Assembly (NCBI GenBank): GCA_023525915.1
Contig: CP026657.1
Span: forward strand, 2,194,001-2,258,000
From: Acetispira formosa (nom. nud.)
GTDB taxonomy: Bacteria; Desulfobacterota; Desulfarculia; Adiutricales; Adiutricaceae
Reading direction: 5' to 3'
DNA: 64,000 nucleotides
The translations under genes were made by a program, and so were the position numbers. Within the stretch, counting starts at the first letter, position 1; each line of letters opens with the position of its first letter. Shown here in pieces: positions 8,350-16,479 of the stretch. The notes below the pieces were generated by a model. It ran no database searches, was not told the origin of the DNA, and was given only the letters and a program-made list of their open reading frames with translations.

Positions 8350-8787
8350 ATGTCGATTTCGGTAAAATGCCAGTATGGTCTCCGTGCGTTGTTTGAATTG
8401 GCCAAAAGGAAAGACCAGGGGCTGGTAAGGCTTCAGGATGTGGCGGAAGCCCAGGAGATTCCCCAGCGATTTTTGGAAAATATCCTCAACCAGCTCCGGC
8501 AGGGCGGGTTTGTGGAGAGCCGCCGGGGCAAGGACGGCGGTTTCGTCCTCTTGAGGACCCCTTCCCAGATAACCATCGGCGATATCGTCAAATTCATCGA
8601 CGGCCCGATTTATCCGGTGGAGTGCGCGGGCAAGACCCCGGTGCGCAAGTGTTCTTTTCAGGGGCGGTGCGTTTTTAGTTCCCTTTGGGATGAAGCCCGC
8701 CATGCCCTGGAAAGGGTTTATGAGAAAAGGACGCTTCAGGATCTTCTGGATGAGGCCCACGATCAGATTTGCGATTATGTAATTTAA
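8350..8787 (+). CDS. Rrf2-family transcriptional regulator with cysteine triad
   Basis: This 145-residue DNA-binding protein starts MSISVKCQYGLRALFELAKR, the standard Rrf2 N-terminal winged helix. Residues about 40-60 (EIPQRFLENILNQLRQGG) form the recognition helix and wing. A cysteine triad, C-x8-C-x5-C in ECAGKTPVRKCSFQGRC (about residues 91-107), lies where IscR and other Rrf2 proteins bind an iron-sulfur cluster. A TTG six bases earlier could start translation, but ATG fits the family. The gene stops 15 bases before cysK, so control of cysteine supply, like CymR, or of Fe-S status is a reasonable inference. Confidence 0.88.
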   Translation: MSISVKCQYGLRALFELAKRKDQGLVRLQDVAEAQEIPQRFLENILNQLRQGGFVESRRGKDGGFVLLRTPSQITIGDIVKFIDGPIYPVECAGKTPVRKCSFQGRCVFSSLWDEARHALERVYEKRTLQDLLDEAHDQICDYVI

Positions 8788-8802
8788 AGCGAGGTGAATG
8801 GA

Positions 8803-9747
8803 ATGGCTCTTTATCAGGATAATGCCCAGTCCATCGGCAATACTCCGCTCATAAAGCTTAATCGGATAGTCTCCCCCAAGGCCACGGTCTACGCCAAGGT
8901 TGAGGGAAGAAATCCGGCTTATTCAGTCAAATGCCGCCTTGGTTCCGCCCTGATATGGGATGCTGAGGCCAAGGGCCTTTTAAAGCCCGGCGGAAAGCTG
9001 GTGGAGCCCACCAGCGGCAATACCGGCATTGCCCTGTCTTCAGTGGCGGCCGCGCGCGGCTATCAGGCCATCATCACCATGCCTGAAACCATGAGTATGG
9101 AACGGCGGCGGGTTATGGCCATGTTCGGGGCCAGGATTATCCTCACCCCCGGCAAGGAGGGCATGGCCGGTTCCATTAAGAAAGCCAAAGCCATAGCTGA
9201 GGAAGAAGGCTGTTTCATGCCTTCCCAGTTCGAGAATCCGGCTAATCCGGCCATTCATGAGAAAACCACCGGCCCGGAAATCTGGGCCGACACCGAAGGC
9301 CGGGTGGACGCCCTGGTGGCCGGAGTCGGTACCGGCGGCACCATCAGCGGCACCGGCCGTTTCCTGAAATCAAAAAACTCCGCCGTCATTAATGTCGCGG
9401 TGGAGCCGTCCTCCAGCCCGGTGATCAGCCAGCATTTGGCCGGGAGTGAACTGCGGCCCGGCCCTCACAAAATTCAGGGCATTGGCGCGGGGTTTATCCC
9501 GGCCACTTTGGATCTTACAGTGCTGGATCGGGTTGAGACGGCCGGCAACGAAGAATCCATCGAATACGCCCGCCGTCTGGCCCGCGAAGAGGGCATTCTG
9601 GCCGGGATATCTTCCGGCGCGGCGGCGGCCGTGGCCGCCCGGTTGTCGGAACTGCCCGAATTTGAGGGCAAGACCATTGTGGTCATCCTGCCTGACGCCG
9701 GTGAGCGTTACCTGTCCTCCGTCCTCTTTGAGGGCATAGGCGAATAA
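8803..9747 (+). CDS. cysK: Cysteine synthase A (O-acetylserine sulfhydrylase)
   Basis: This PLP enzyme of 314 residues makes L-cysteine from O-acetylserine and sulfide. The PLP lysine sits in [11 protein letters not shown] (about residues 32-42). The substrate loop [11 protein letters not shown] (about 68-78), the phosphate-binding loop [10 protein letters not shown] (about 173-182) and SSGAA near residue 268 are all intact. The ATG at 8803 is chosen over a GTG at 8794 because GAGGTG lies 6 bases upstream of it. It follows the Rrf2 regulator gene by 15 bases and ends at a strong terminator. Similarity to classical CysK is high along the whole length. Confidence 0.95.
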   Translation: MALYQDNAQSIGNTPLIKLNRIVSPKATVYAKVEGRNPAYSVKCRLGSALIWDAEAKGLLKPGGKLVEPTSGNTGIALSSVAAARGYQAIITMPETMSMERRRVMAMFGARIILTPGKEGMAGSIKKAKAIAEEEGCFMPSQFENPANPAIHEKTTGPEIWADTEGRVDALVAGVGTGGTISGTGRFLKSKNSAVINVAVEPSSSPVISQHLAGSELRPGPHKIQGIGAGFIPATLDLTVLDRVETAGNEESIEYARRLAREEGILAGISSGAAAAVAARLSELPEFEGKTIVVILPDAGERYLSSVLFEGIGE

Positions 9748-9760
9748 GCCCGTCAGTGTG

Positions 9761-9787
9761 AACGGCCGCTCCGCGCGGCCGTTTTTC
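9761..9787 (+). terminator. Terminator after cysK
   Basis: A perfect 9-bp GC-rich stem (AACGGCCGC 9761-9769 with GCGGCCGTT 9775-9783) is followed by TTTTT. It lies in the gap between convergent cysK and the exported-protein gene. Confidence 0.88.
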
Positions 9788-9806
9788 ATTTTCCCCCAAA
9801 CCTCAA

Positions 9807-10631
9807 TTATTGCCTGGCCGCAAAAGTTCTGCGCGCGGCTTTCAAACCGCATTTTTGATATTTGTTGTAAGCCTCAGCCACTCGTTCACGGATTTGCTCC
9901 GGGTTTTCATCGGCCAGCCAGCCATCGGCCAGGGCGGCCAGAATATAGGCTTCAGGAGCCATTAAATCCTTGGTCATAATGAGGGGGCTGGCCCCGGTCA
10001 GGCTGATAAGTTCCTTGTAAAAACGTTCACTTAGACAGGAAAAAACTACTACGTCACGTTTTTTGCCGTCATAAGTGACTGGCCGAACGTTCGCCGGCAG
10101 CGACGCAAGGTCGGTTCCGCGTTCCACCGCCACCGGATATTTTTCCAAAGCGAAATCCATCAAGCCGTTGTGCCCCATGTAGACCAGGAGATCGGCTTCG
10201 CCTCCGCCCTTCAGCGCCATATTCTCAAGCTCTACTTCCACAGTTGCCTGACCGGCGGCGAAGTTGAACAAGTCTTCATTGGTCCGCTTGATATGCCGCC
10301 CGGCATAGGCATCAGCTATCAGGTAGTTTTCCCCGGCCGCTGAACGGAATATCAGCCGCTCCAGTATTTCGCCGGTGGGGTTGGGGATTCTCTTTTCCAA
10401 CCGCCAGCCCTTCTGTTTCTTCAAATGGGTGGAGACTCCATAGAGCGCCCCCCAATAGAGATTGTTAGCCGGATCGTCGCCATTGCCTATGGCGGGCGGC
10501 ACCGGCACAATGCCCTGGATTTCGTTGTCGCATAAGGCCACCAGAACGTGTATGACTTTTGGTTCGGCTGAAAAAGCGGAGGCGGCCGGTAAAAGGACCG
10601 CAATCAAGAGGCTCGCCAGTAATCTGCTCAT
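9807..10631 (-). CDS. Exported protein of unknown function, caspase-like fold suspected
   Basis: This 274-residue protein has a signal peptide (MSRLLASLLIAVLLPAASAF, cleavage near residue 22). No known enzyme family is recognised with certainty. Two motifs stand out: a hydrophobic strand ending in YMGHNGLMDF (His154) and another ending in VVVFSCLSERF (Cys199). A His followed by a Cys, each at the end of a hydrophobic strand, is the arrangement of the clan CD cysteine peptidases (caspases, gingipains, separase). The mature protein has a Glu-rich middle and TKDLMAPEAYIL after the Cys. It is a single gene convergent with cysK, with element C-1 upstream. Peptidase activity is inference. Confidence 0.55.
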   Translation of the reverse strand: MSRLLASLLIAVLLPAASAFSAEPKVIHVLVALCDNEIQGIVPVPPAIGNGDDPANNLYWGALYGVSTHLKKQKGWRLEKRIPNPTGEILERLIFRSAAGENYLIADAYAGRHIKRTNEDLFNFAAGQATVEVELENMALKGGGEADLLVYMGHNGLMDFALEKYPVAVERGTDLASLPANVRPVTYDGKKRDVVVFSCLSERFYKELISLTGASPLIMTKDLMAPEAYILAALADGWLADENPEQIRERVAEAYNKYQKCGLKAARRTFAARQ

Positions 10632-10720
10632 GTAATTCCCCTGAAAATTGTGGTGAGTTGACGGGTCATTTGTATGCTTTCATTGTATCATATTTAACAC
10701 CCGCATGTTATCGGCCCGCC

Positions 10721-11154
10721 CAGGGCAATCGCTTGGAAACGGTAAAGGTGAAACCCGGCCGTGCGGGCGAAAAAATTTCTGACATCGCTCGTAATTTTCT
10801 CTGATTCCCGGTCGGGTGGCTTCAGTGGCATTTGGCCTGTCCCTGCCCGCCCGGGGAGCAAAATTACGAGCGACTTACAGAAAATTTTTCGCCCGCACGG
10901 CCTGGTCAGTGTCGGCGTTTGAGTGGGGTGACGGTTGGGGTCTTCTTGCATGAGCTAACCAGGACTAGGAGGGCGGGGCGGTGAGATATCTCCAGAGGGG
11001 ACCACGATTTTTGCTCCCCGGACGGGCACGGACAAAACAGAATGCATGTGAAGCCACCCGGCCGGGATCAGAGAAAAATCGGGGGCCACTATGGAGATAT
11101 CTCACCGCACCGCCCTCCGGGTTTTACCTTTGCCATTTTCAAGCGATTACCCTG
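10721..11154 (+). mobile_element. Repeat family C, intact copy C-1 (434 bp, 9-bp target duplication)
   Basis: Terminal inverted repeats of about 38 bp begin CAGGGCAATCGCTTGG at 10721 and mirror CAAGCGATTACCCTG at 11154. Outside lie near-identical 9-bp direct repeats (CGGCCCGCC 10712-10720, CGGCCTGCC 11155-11163). Inside are two long hairpins: one with GCTCGTAATTTT / AAAATTACGAGC arms (about 10755-10910) and one with GGTGAGATATCTCC / GGAGATATCTCACC arms (about 10969-11125). Their inner segments are reverse complements of each other (CCCGGTCGGGTGGCTTCA against TGAAGCCACCCGGCCGGG). It is non-coding. The centre (10961-10985) is the unoccupied version of the IS110 insertion site in C-2. Confidence 0.88.
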
Positions 11155-11172
11155 CGGCCTGCCCTCTCCCAC

Positions 11173-11202
11173 TTGACGGAAGGTTTTTATATGTGATATA
11201 TT
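11173..11202 (+). promoter_or_regulatory. Sigma-70-type promoter of the leu leader and leuA
   Basis: TTGACG (11173-11178) and TATATT (11197-11202) are separated by 18 bases. They stand 54 bases upstream of the leucine-rich leader peptide, at the right place for an attenuation-controlled transcript. Confidence 0.65.
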
Positions 11203-11255
11203 TCGTAGAGTGATGAAAGGTTTTCAGCCGGTGTTCATCGGAAAGAAAAGAGATT

Positions 11256-11369
11256 ATGACAGACAGCCGCACATTCAGCATTGCCGCCGTAAACCAGCCT
11301 GACCAGGCCGGTCTGGCTCTGCTGTTGTCGCTTCTGCTTCTCCTTCTTGACCGGGGGCTCGGCTTTTAG
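11256..11369 (+). CDS. leuL: Leucine-rich leader peptide of the leuA attenuator
   Basis: This is a 37-codon reading frame from ATG 11256 to TAG 11367-11369. Nine of the twelve residues in positions 20-31 are Leu, including six consecutive Leu codons. They use CTG, TTG, CTT and CTC codons. It lies between a promoter and a terminator hairpin ahead of leuA, the arrangement of leu operon attenuators: a ribosome stalled at Leu codons under leucine shortage prevents terminator formation. The ribosome binding site is weak (GAAAGAAAAGAG). The function is inferred from codon content and position. The frame on the opposite strand is a shadow. Confidence 0.75.
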   Translation: MTDSRTFSIAAVNQPDQAGLALLLSLLLLLLDRGLGF

Positions 11370-11405
11370 CGTCCAATTCAGGCTGTGTGCCGATTGAACG
11401 AAGGG

Positions 11406-11433
11406 AGCCGGGCTGAAACGCCTGGCTTTTTTT
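11406..11433 (+). terminator. Attenuator terminator ahead of leuA
   Basis: The stem AGCCGGGC (11406-11413) pairs with GCCTGGCT (11420-11427), with one G-T wobble, and is followed by seven T (11427-11433). It lies 37 bases after the leader-peptide stop and 131 bases before leuA, as expected for transcription attenuation. The antiterminator partner was not resolved by eye. Confidence 0.72.
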
Positions 11434-11563
11434 GTGACCGGTTCACTAAAATATGACCAGTACACCGATGCTCACTTTGTTGAGGCAGAGTGGCAGTGTA
11501 CCAATAAAAAGTATATGGCTGGTGGTTTTTCAGTAGCCGGATCTTTTGAACAGGAGAACACAA

Positions 11564-13129
11564 ATGTTTGATCCCAACCGAGTACATTTCTTCGACACCA
11601 CTCTGCGCGACGGCGAGCAAGCCGCCGGAGTCAACCTCAACGCCACTGAAAAACTGCAAATCGCCAAACAATTGGCCAAAATGAAAATGGACGTCATCGA
11701 AGGCGGCTTTCCGGCGGCCTCTCCCGGAGATTTTAATTGCGTCAAGGCTATCGCCCGCGAAGTTAAGGGCGTGACCGTGGCCGGGCTGGCCAGAACCAAA
11801 GAGGGCGACATACGCGCCGCCGCCCAGGCCCTGAACGAAGCCGAGCGCTCCCGCATCCACACCTTCATCGCCACCAGCGAAATCCATATGACCCACAAGC
11901 TGAAAATGACCCCCGAACAGGTGCTGGCCGAAACCAAGGCCTCCGTCTCCCTGGCCCGCTCGCTGGCCGACGAGGTCGAATTTTCAGCCGAGGACGCCAG
12001 CCGCTCCGATGTTGATTTCCTCATCAAAATTTTCAAGCTGGCCATCGAATCCGGGGCCACTATTCTCAATATCCCTGATACCGTCGGCTACGCCATGCCC
12101 GACCAGTTCAGCCAGTTCGTCAAAAATATTATCGACGGAGTTCAAGCCCCCGAAGGCGTTATTTTCTCCGTCCACGCCCATAATGACCTTGGTCTGGCCG
12201 TGGCCAACTCCCTGGCGGCGGTCAAAGCCGGTGTGCGCCAGGTTGAAGGCGCCATCAATGGCATGGGTGAACGCGGCGGCAACGCCGCCCTGGAAGAAGT
12301 GGTCATGGGCCTGAAAACCCGCAACGACCTCTATAACGTCACCATGGGCATGGACACCACCCGCCTCTATCCGGTCAGCCGCCTTATTTCACGCCTCTCC
12401 GGCGTGACCGTGCCACCCAACAAAGCCATTGTCGGAACCAACGCCTTTGCCCATGAATCCGGCATTCATCAGCATGGCGTTCTGGCTCACCGCGAGACTT
12501 ATGAAATCATGCGGGCCGAAGATGTGGGCAGCGTTCCGGCGGTGATGGTTCTGGGCAAGCATTCCGGCCGCCACGCTTTCCGGGACAGGCTGGAAACCCT
12601 GGGCTATCAGCTTGACAATGAACAAGTGGCCAAGGCTTTTGATATTTTCAAAAAACTATGCGATGAAAAGAAAGACGTCACCGACGGCGATATCGAAGCC
12701 ATCATTGCCGACCAGGTGCTGAACGTTCACCCGGAACACAGCTTCGAGCTGAAGGAATACGCCATAGGCGTGGGCGCCGGGCTGGCCACGGCCACGGTGG
12801 TCATCTCCCGCGACGGCCAGGAAATGCGCGACGCCGCCACCGGAAACGGCCCGGTGGACGCCGCTTTCAGCGCTATCAAGCGGGCTATCAACTTCTCGCC
12901 CCTGTTGGAAAATTTCAGCATCCGGGCCACCAGCCCCCGCTCCGACGCTATGGGTGAAACAGTGGTGGTGCTGAAGCACGGTGAAGTCACCGCCCAGGGC
13001 CGCGGCGTGGAAACCGACATCGTCAAAGCCAGCATTCAGGCCTATATCAACGCGGTCAACCGCCTTTATACCCAGGCGGCCGCCCGCGAAATCAAGCTGG
13101 AAGACCATCCCAACGCCAACATCTGCTAA
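11564..13129 (+). CDS. leuA: 2-isopropylmalate synthase
   Basis: This 521-residue enzyme condenses 2-oxoisovalerate with acetyl-CoA, the first committed step of leucine synthesis. The TIM-barrel motif [15 protein letters not shown] (about residues 8-22) and the metal-binding [12 protein letters not shown] (about 204-215) are intact. [16 protein letters not shown] follows at about 225-240. The C-terminal part (about 390-521) is the LeuA allosteric domain that binds leucine. CAGGAG precedes the ATG at 11564, so an upstream TTG extension is rejected. A leucine-rich leader and attenuator lie upstream. The other leu genes are not nearby. Confidence 0.95.
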   Translation: MFDPNRVHFFDTTLRDGEQAAGVNLNATEKLQIAKQLAKMKMDVIEGGFPAASPGDFNCVKAIAREVKGVTVAGLARTKEGDIRAAAQALNEAERSRIHTFIATSEIHMTHKLKMTPEQVLAETKASVSLARSLADEVEFSAEDASRSDVDFLIKIFKLAIESGATILNIPDTVGYAMPDQFSQFVKNIIDGVQAPEGVIFSVHAHNDLGLAVANSLAAVKAGVRQVEGAINGMGERGGNAALEEVVMGLKTRNDLYNVTMGMDTTRLYPVSRLISRLSGVTVPPNKAIVGTNAFAHESGIHQHGVLAHRETYEIMRAEDVGSVPAVMVLGKHSGRHAFRDRLETLGYQLDNEQVAKAFDIFKKLCDEKKDVTDGDIEAIIADQVLNVHPEHSFELKEYAIGVGAGLATATVVISRDGQEMRDAATGNGPVDAAFSAIKRAINFSPLLENFSIRATSPRSDAMGETVVVLKHGEVTAQGRGVETDIVKASIQAYINAVNRLYTQAAAREIKLEDHPNANIC

Positions 13130-13137
13130 CGTCACGG

Positions 13138-13165
13138 CCGGGCAAAAATACAATTTTGCCCGGCG
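13138..13165 (+). terminator. Hairpin after leuA
   Basis: A perfect 11-bp stem (GCCGGGCAAAA 13138-13148 with TTTTGCCCGGC 13155-13165) starts 9 bases after the leuA stop. No external T-tract follows, so it may be a 3' stabiliser rather than a true terminator. The same GCCGGGCAAAA motif appears in repeats A and B-1. Confidence 0.5.
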
Positions 13166-13210
13166 TTCAGGCCGCAATTTGAGAGCGGCATCTAATCGCG
13201 GGGACAAGCC

Positions 13211-13840
13211 ATGACTCAACAAAGGATAATTGCCGTCGGGGATATTCATGGCTGTTACTCCAAGCTGAAAAAAATGCTCGGACGGCTGCAATGGTCGCCG
13301 GACAGCGGCGACTTGCTGATTTTCCTCGGCGATTATATTGACCGCGGCCCACAGAGCTATGACGTGGTGGAGACGCTTATCGAACTATCGGCCTCTCCCC
13401 GGGTGATCTGCCTCATGGGCAACCACGAACGCATGTTCCTCGATTTCATCAGCGGCCAGACCCTTCCCAGCCTTTATGCGAATGGAATAGCGGCCACCGT
13501 GCGCGATTACTGCTCTGGCGACCATGAAATGTCTGAAACACACCTCACGTTCCTCCGCAACCTCAAGCTTTACCATGAAACAGAGCACCATATTTTTGTT
13601 CATGCCGGATTGGCCCCTGGCCGTCCCCTGGCAGAGCAGACTCCCCATGATATGCTCTGGATCCGGGAAAAGTTTCTGCAAAGTGATCATGATTTTGGCA
13701 AAACCATCGTCTTCGGCCACACCCCATTCAGGGAGCCGGTAGTTTCACCGGGCCGCATCGGACTGGATACCGGCGCTGTTTACGGCGGATCACTGACGGC
13801 CGTTATTCTGCCTGAAGAGCGCTTTATATATGTAGACTAG
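13211..13840 (+). CDS. PP2A-like serine/threonine phosphatase (metallophosphoesterase)
   Basis: This 209-residue protein carries the phosphoesterase signature in order: VGDIHGCYSKL (about residues 10-20), FLGDYIDRGPQSYDVV (about 38-53) and LMGNHERMFL (about 70-79). The His in FVHAGLAPGRP (about 131-141) and FGHTPFREP (about 169-177) complete the two-metal site. This is the bacterial PrpA/PphA group, which dephosphorylates Ser, Thr, His or small phosphoesters in the cytosol. It is a stand-alone gene. Its stop codon TAG lies in CTAGTACACAGTCAA, which is also the outer end of repeat A-2. Confidence 0.88.
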   Translation: MTQQRIIAVGDIHGCYSKLKKMLGRLQWSPDSGDLLIFLGDYIDRGPQSYDVVETLIELSASPRVICLMGNHERMFLDFISGQTLPSLYANGIAATVRDYCSGDHEMSETHLTFLRNLKLYHETEHHIFVHAGLAPGRPLAEQTPHDMLWIREKFLQSDHDFGKTIVFGHTPFREPVVSPGRIGLDTGAVYGGSLTAVILPEERFIYVD

Positions 13841-14250
13841 TACACAGTCAAGGTTGTAATTTCGTAACCGCATAGACCCGCCGGAAGCCGGGGATTGTTT
13901 TTGTCCCGTCTCCGTTCCGGGGGTCTTTAGAAGTCATTTCATAAATATCTTTTTGCTCCCTGGCGTCGTTGCTCAGTCTTTTTAATGCTCAAAATATGTC
14001 GTATATTCCTGCGCTTAAAAAGCCTTCGCGCCTAGCCAGGAAACAAAAATCTTATTTATGAAATGATTTCTAGTCACGGAGCCAGGACAAAACTTCCGGC
14101 TCCCACTTCAGCTATGCATACTTTCCAGGCAGGGGAAAAGCCGACCAGGCAGCCGCCGGGAGAAATGTTTTTGCCCGGTGAGGTGACTAAAGACCCCCGG
14201 AACCTCACCGGGCAAAAACATTTCTCCCGGCGGCGGTCACCCGCTGAAAC
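13837..14250 (-). repeat. Repeat family A, copy A-2, interrupted by element D
   Basis: Both hairpins of the unit are present in reverse order. The first is built on GGGGATTGTTTTTGTCCCG around TCCGGGGGTCTTTAG and is cut by a 140-bp insertion at 13931-14070. The second (about 14150-14245) is CCGCCGGGAGAAATG / CATTTCTCCCGGCGG around GTGACTAAAGACCCCCGG. The linker (CTTTCCAGGCAGGGG...) matches A-3 and A-5. The second stem, GCCCGGTGAGGT with ACCTCACCGGGC, is perfect. Confidence 0.82.
13931..14070. mobile_element. Element D: 140-bp insertion inside an A-hairpin loop
   Basis: The ends are inverted repeats (AGTCATTTCATAAATA at 13932, and TTATTTATGAAATGATTT at the other end), followed inward by CTTTTTG / CAAAAA and CCTGG / CCAGG. 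TAG occurs directly on both sides (13928-13930 and 14071-14073). It splits the conserved family A core CTTTAGTCAC, so the empty site is known from the other A copies. The element has no coding capacity and is the only copy here. Confidence 0.75.
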
Positions 14251-14251
14251 A

Positions 14252-14285
14252 AAACCGCCGTCACTTTTTAAAGTGACGGCGGTTT
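14252..14285. terminator. Perfect 16-bp hairpin, bidirectional terminator
   Basis: AAACCGCCGTCACTTT (14252-14267) pairs perfectly with AAAGTGACGGCGGTTT (14270-14285). It lies between convergent transcription from the phosphatase gene and the flavodoxin-like gene. The T and A runs at the outer edges are short. Confidence 0.6.
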
Positions 14286-14503
14286 CATGTTCGGTCGCCA
14301 GAGAGAGGGTACAAGAGGAGGGGACGCTTATTTTCACGGTTGGACTGGGTGCCGGTACACCGGCGATTGATTGAACTCAAATGGTTGGACTGGCGAGTGA
14401 GAGTGAGTTCGATTCCTTTCAAAACTTATCTAAGAAGATCTTATAGGCCTGCCTCCTTATTGTACACTGTATTTTTGAACCACACTGTTCTTTGACCGGA
14501 AAA

Positions 14504-14950
14504 TTACGCCGCCAGCGCGGCCTTGCCCGTTTCAGAACAGTTATTTAAAACTCTTCCGGCAAACGCCTGAACTTTTTTCGCTTCATCTTCCGCCACCAGC
14601 TCGCGGCCGGGTTCGCCCACGGCCGGGCAGAGATAAGCGCCCATCATATAATTGCCGCAGAATTGCTTCTTGCTGCCCCAAACCGTTTTCATCACCCGGC
14701 CGCGTTCGACTTCGCCGGTCAGAATGGGCACCAGGGCCACCTTCTTGTCCCGCAGTTCACGGAAACGGCCCACGGTGGGCGCGAAAGAACCCTGTTTCAA
14801 GGTGAACACAGCCAGAACCAGCTCGGCCTCGGCGGTGTCGGCCTCACTGACCGGGGCTATGCGCACATCAGGCGGCATAACGGCGGCCAGGCTATGGGCC
14901 AGGGCGGCGGAAGCTGGTTGCTGATCGGGATATATGATGGAAATTTTCAT
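14504..14950 (-). CDS. Flavodoxin-like protein
   Basis: This 148-residue protein has the alternating strand-helix pattern of a flavodoxin fold. The N-terminal strand MKISIIYPDQQPASAALA is short for the FMN phosphate loop (no T-x-T-G-N-T pattern). AELVLAVFTLKQGSFAPTVGRF (about 45-66) and KVALVPILTGEVERGRV (about 71-87) would be strands 3 and 4 with their loops. Similar short flavodoxin-like proteins occur in anaerobes. The FMN-binding residues are not clearly seen, so a redox role is only possible. Three Cys lie in the second half. It is a single gene. Confidence 0.5.
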   Translation of the reverse strand: MKISIIYPDQQPASAALAHSLAAVMPPDVRIAPVSEADTAEAELVLAVFTLKQGSFAPTVGRFRELRDKKVALVPILTGEVERGRVMKTVWGSKKQFCGNYMMGAYLCPAVGEPGRELVAEDEAKKVQAFAGRVLNNCSETGKAALAA

Positions 14951-15225
14951 GGCTTAAACTCCTTTTTGCAATTGAGTCTTAATAACAATAATTGATCGGC
15001 CGTCTCTTGTCAATCTTTTTTTCCGCCTTCGCCCTAAATTTATTCCTAACGCGCCGCCTCAAAACCTCACGAGCGGGCAAGGCCCGCCGCCAACGCCGGG
15101 GAGCGGCCCGTCTGAGTGTAGAGTAACGGACGGGAAGCGGCCTTCAAAGAGTTTGTTACTTATAAGGCTCTCGTCTTCATGAGCGCTATCTGGTAAAATG
15201 TCCCCGGTTTTAATAAGGAGCATTG

Positions 15226-16479
15226 ATGGAAGAACGACTTCGCATTCTGCACACTTCAGACTGGCACCTGGGCCGGGCCCTCTGCGGCCGCCGCCGCTAT
15301 GACGAGTTCGCCGCCTTCCTGGATTGGCTCGCCAGCACCATTGAACAGGAAAAGGTTGATATACTGCTCATCGCCGGAGATATTTTTGACGTGGGCGCGC
15401 CTTCAGCCAGGGCCCAGTCGCTGTATTACAACTTTCTCGGCCGCATAGCCGCCAGCCGCGTTTGCGGCCATGTGGTCATTATCGCGGGCAACCATGATTC
15501 CCCGCTTTTCCTCAACGCCCCATCACAAATCCTCAAGGCCCTGGACATCCATATCGTTACCACGGCCGCCACGGATGTCAGTGAAGAGATCATCCCGATA
15601 AAAGACGGAGACGGCCAGACCCGCCTGATCGTGGCCGCCGTGCCCTATCCCCGTGACCGCGATATTCGGGAATCGACCGCCGGGGAGAGCACGGCCGACA
15701 AGGATAAAAAACTTATTGAGGCCATCAGCGCCCACTATGCCGGAGCGGCGGAGGCGGCTGAAAGTCTCTTGGCCGAACTGCCCGGCCCGCCCCCTATGGT
15801 GGCCATGGGGCACCTTTTCGCGGCCGGCGGCGAAACCGCGCCGGACGACATGGTCCGAGACCTTTATGTCGGCTCACTGGGGCGGGTGCCGGGCGAGGCT
15901 TTCCCAGCCTGCTTTGACTATGTGGCCCTGGGCCACCTCCACCTGCCGCAGATCATCGCGGGCGACCCGTCCCGACGCTACAGCGGCTCGCCCCTGGCCA
16001 TGACCTTTGGTGAAGCCAGCCGCCCCAAGAGCGTCTGCCTGATCGACTTTAAAGGCCCGGACAATCAAATGGAAATCACCACCCTTAATGTCCCGGTTTT
16101 TCAGCGCCTCCACCGGGTATCCGGCGATTGGGAACGGATTGAGGCGGAGATCACCGAACTTAATCAATCCGGCGAAGCAATCTGGCTGGAAGTGGAATAC
16201 ACCGGCGCGGAACTGATTGGCGACCTTAGGGAGAGACTTTGGGAACTGACCGAGGGCGGCCGCCTGGAGATCCTGCGCATTCGTAACCAGCGGCTGGTCA
16301 GCCGGGTTCTGGAGGGGCTGGGCGAGGGTGAATCGCTGGCTGACCTGAATGAGGCGGAAGTCTTTCAGCGCTGCCTGGATCAAAACAGCGTCATTGAAGA
16401 AGAGCGGGCCGAGCTGTTAACAGCCTATGGCGAGATCCTCAAAGCCATGCGTGAAGATGAAGCGGAGGCCGAGGCATGA
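15226..16479 (+). CDS. sbcD: Nuclease subunit SbcD (Mre11-like)
   Basis: This 417-residue metallophosphoesterase begins ILHTSDWHLGRALCGRRRY, with metal ligands Asp and His. AGDIFDVGAPS (about residues 50-60), IAGNHDSPLF (about 90-99), MGHLFAAGG (about 192-200) and LGHLHLPQ (about 233-240) complete the Mre11-type active site. SbcD with SbcC forms an ATP-dependent nuclease that cuts DNA hairpins and ends, which is notable in a genome full of long palindromes. The ATG at 15226 has AAGGAG 5 bases upstream. Its stop overlaps the ATG of sbcC (ATGA), so the two are coupled. Confidence 0.95.
   Translation: MEERLRILHTSDWHLGRALCGRRRYDEFAAFLDWLASTIEQEKVDILLIAGDIFDVGAPSARAQSLYYNFLGRIAASRVCGHVVIIAGNHDSPLFLNAPSQILKALDIHIVTTAATDVSEEIIPIKDGDGQTRLIVAAVPYPRDRDIRESTAGESTADKDKKLIEAISAHYAGAAEAAESLLAELPGPPPMVAMGHLFAAGGETAPDDMVRDLYVGSLGRVPGEAFPACFDYVALGHLHLPQIIAGDPSRRYSGSPLAMTFGEASRPKSVCLIDFKGPDNQMEITTLNVPVFQRLHRVSGDWERIEAEITELNQSGEAIWLEVEYTGAELIGDLRERLWELTEGGRLEILRIRNQRLVSRVLEGLGEGESLADLNEAEVFQRCLDQNSVIEEERAELLTAYGEILKAMREDEAEAEA

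Noticed and set aside
11235..11465. Minus-strand frame over the leu leader
   Set aside because: No family pattern. It is the complement of the leader peptide and attenuator, which explain the sequence better.
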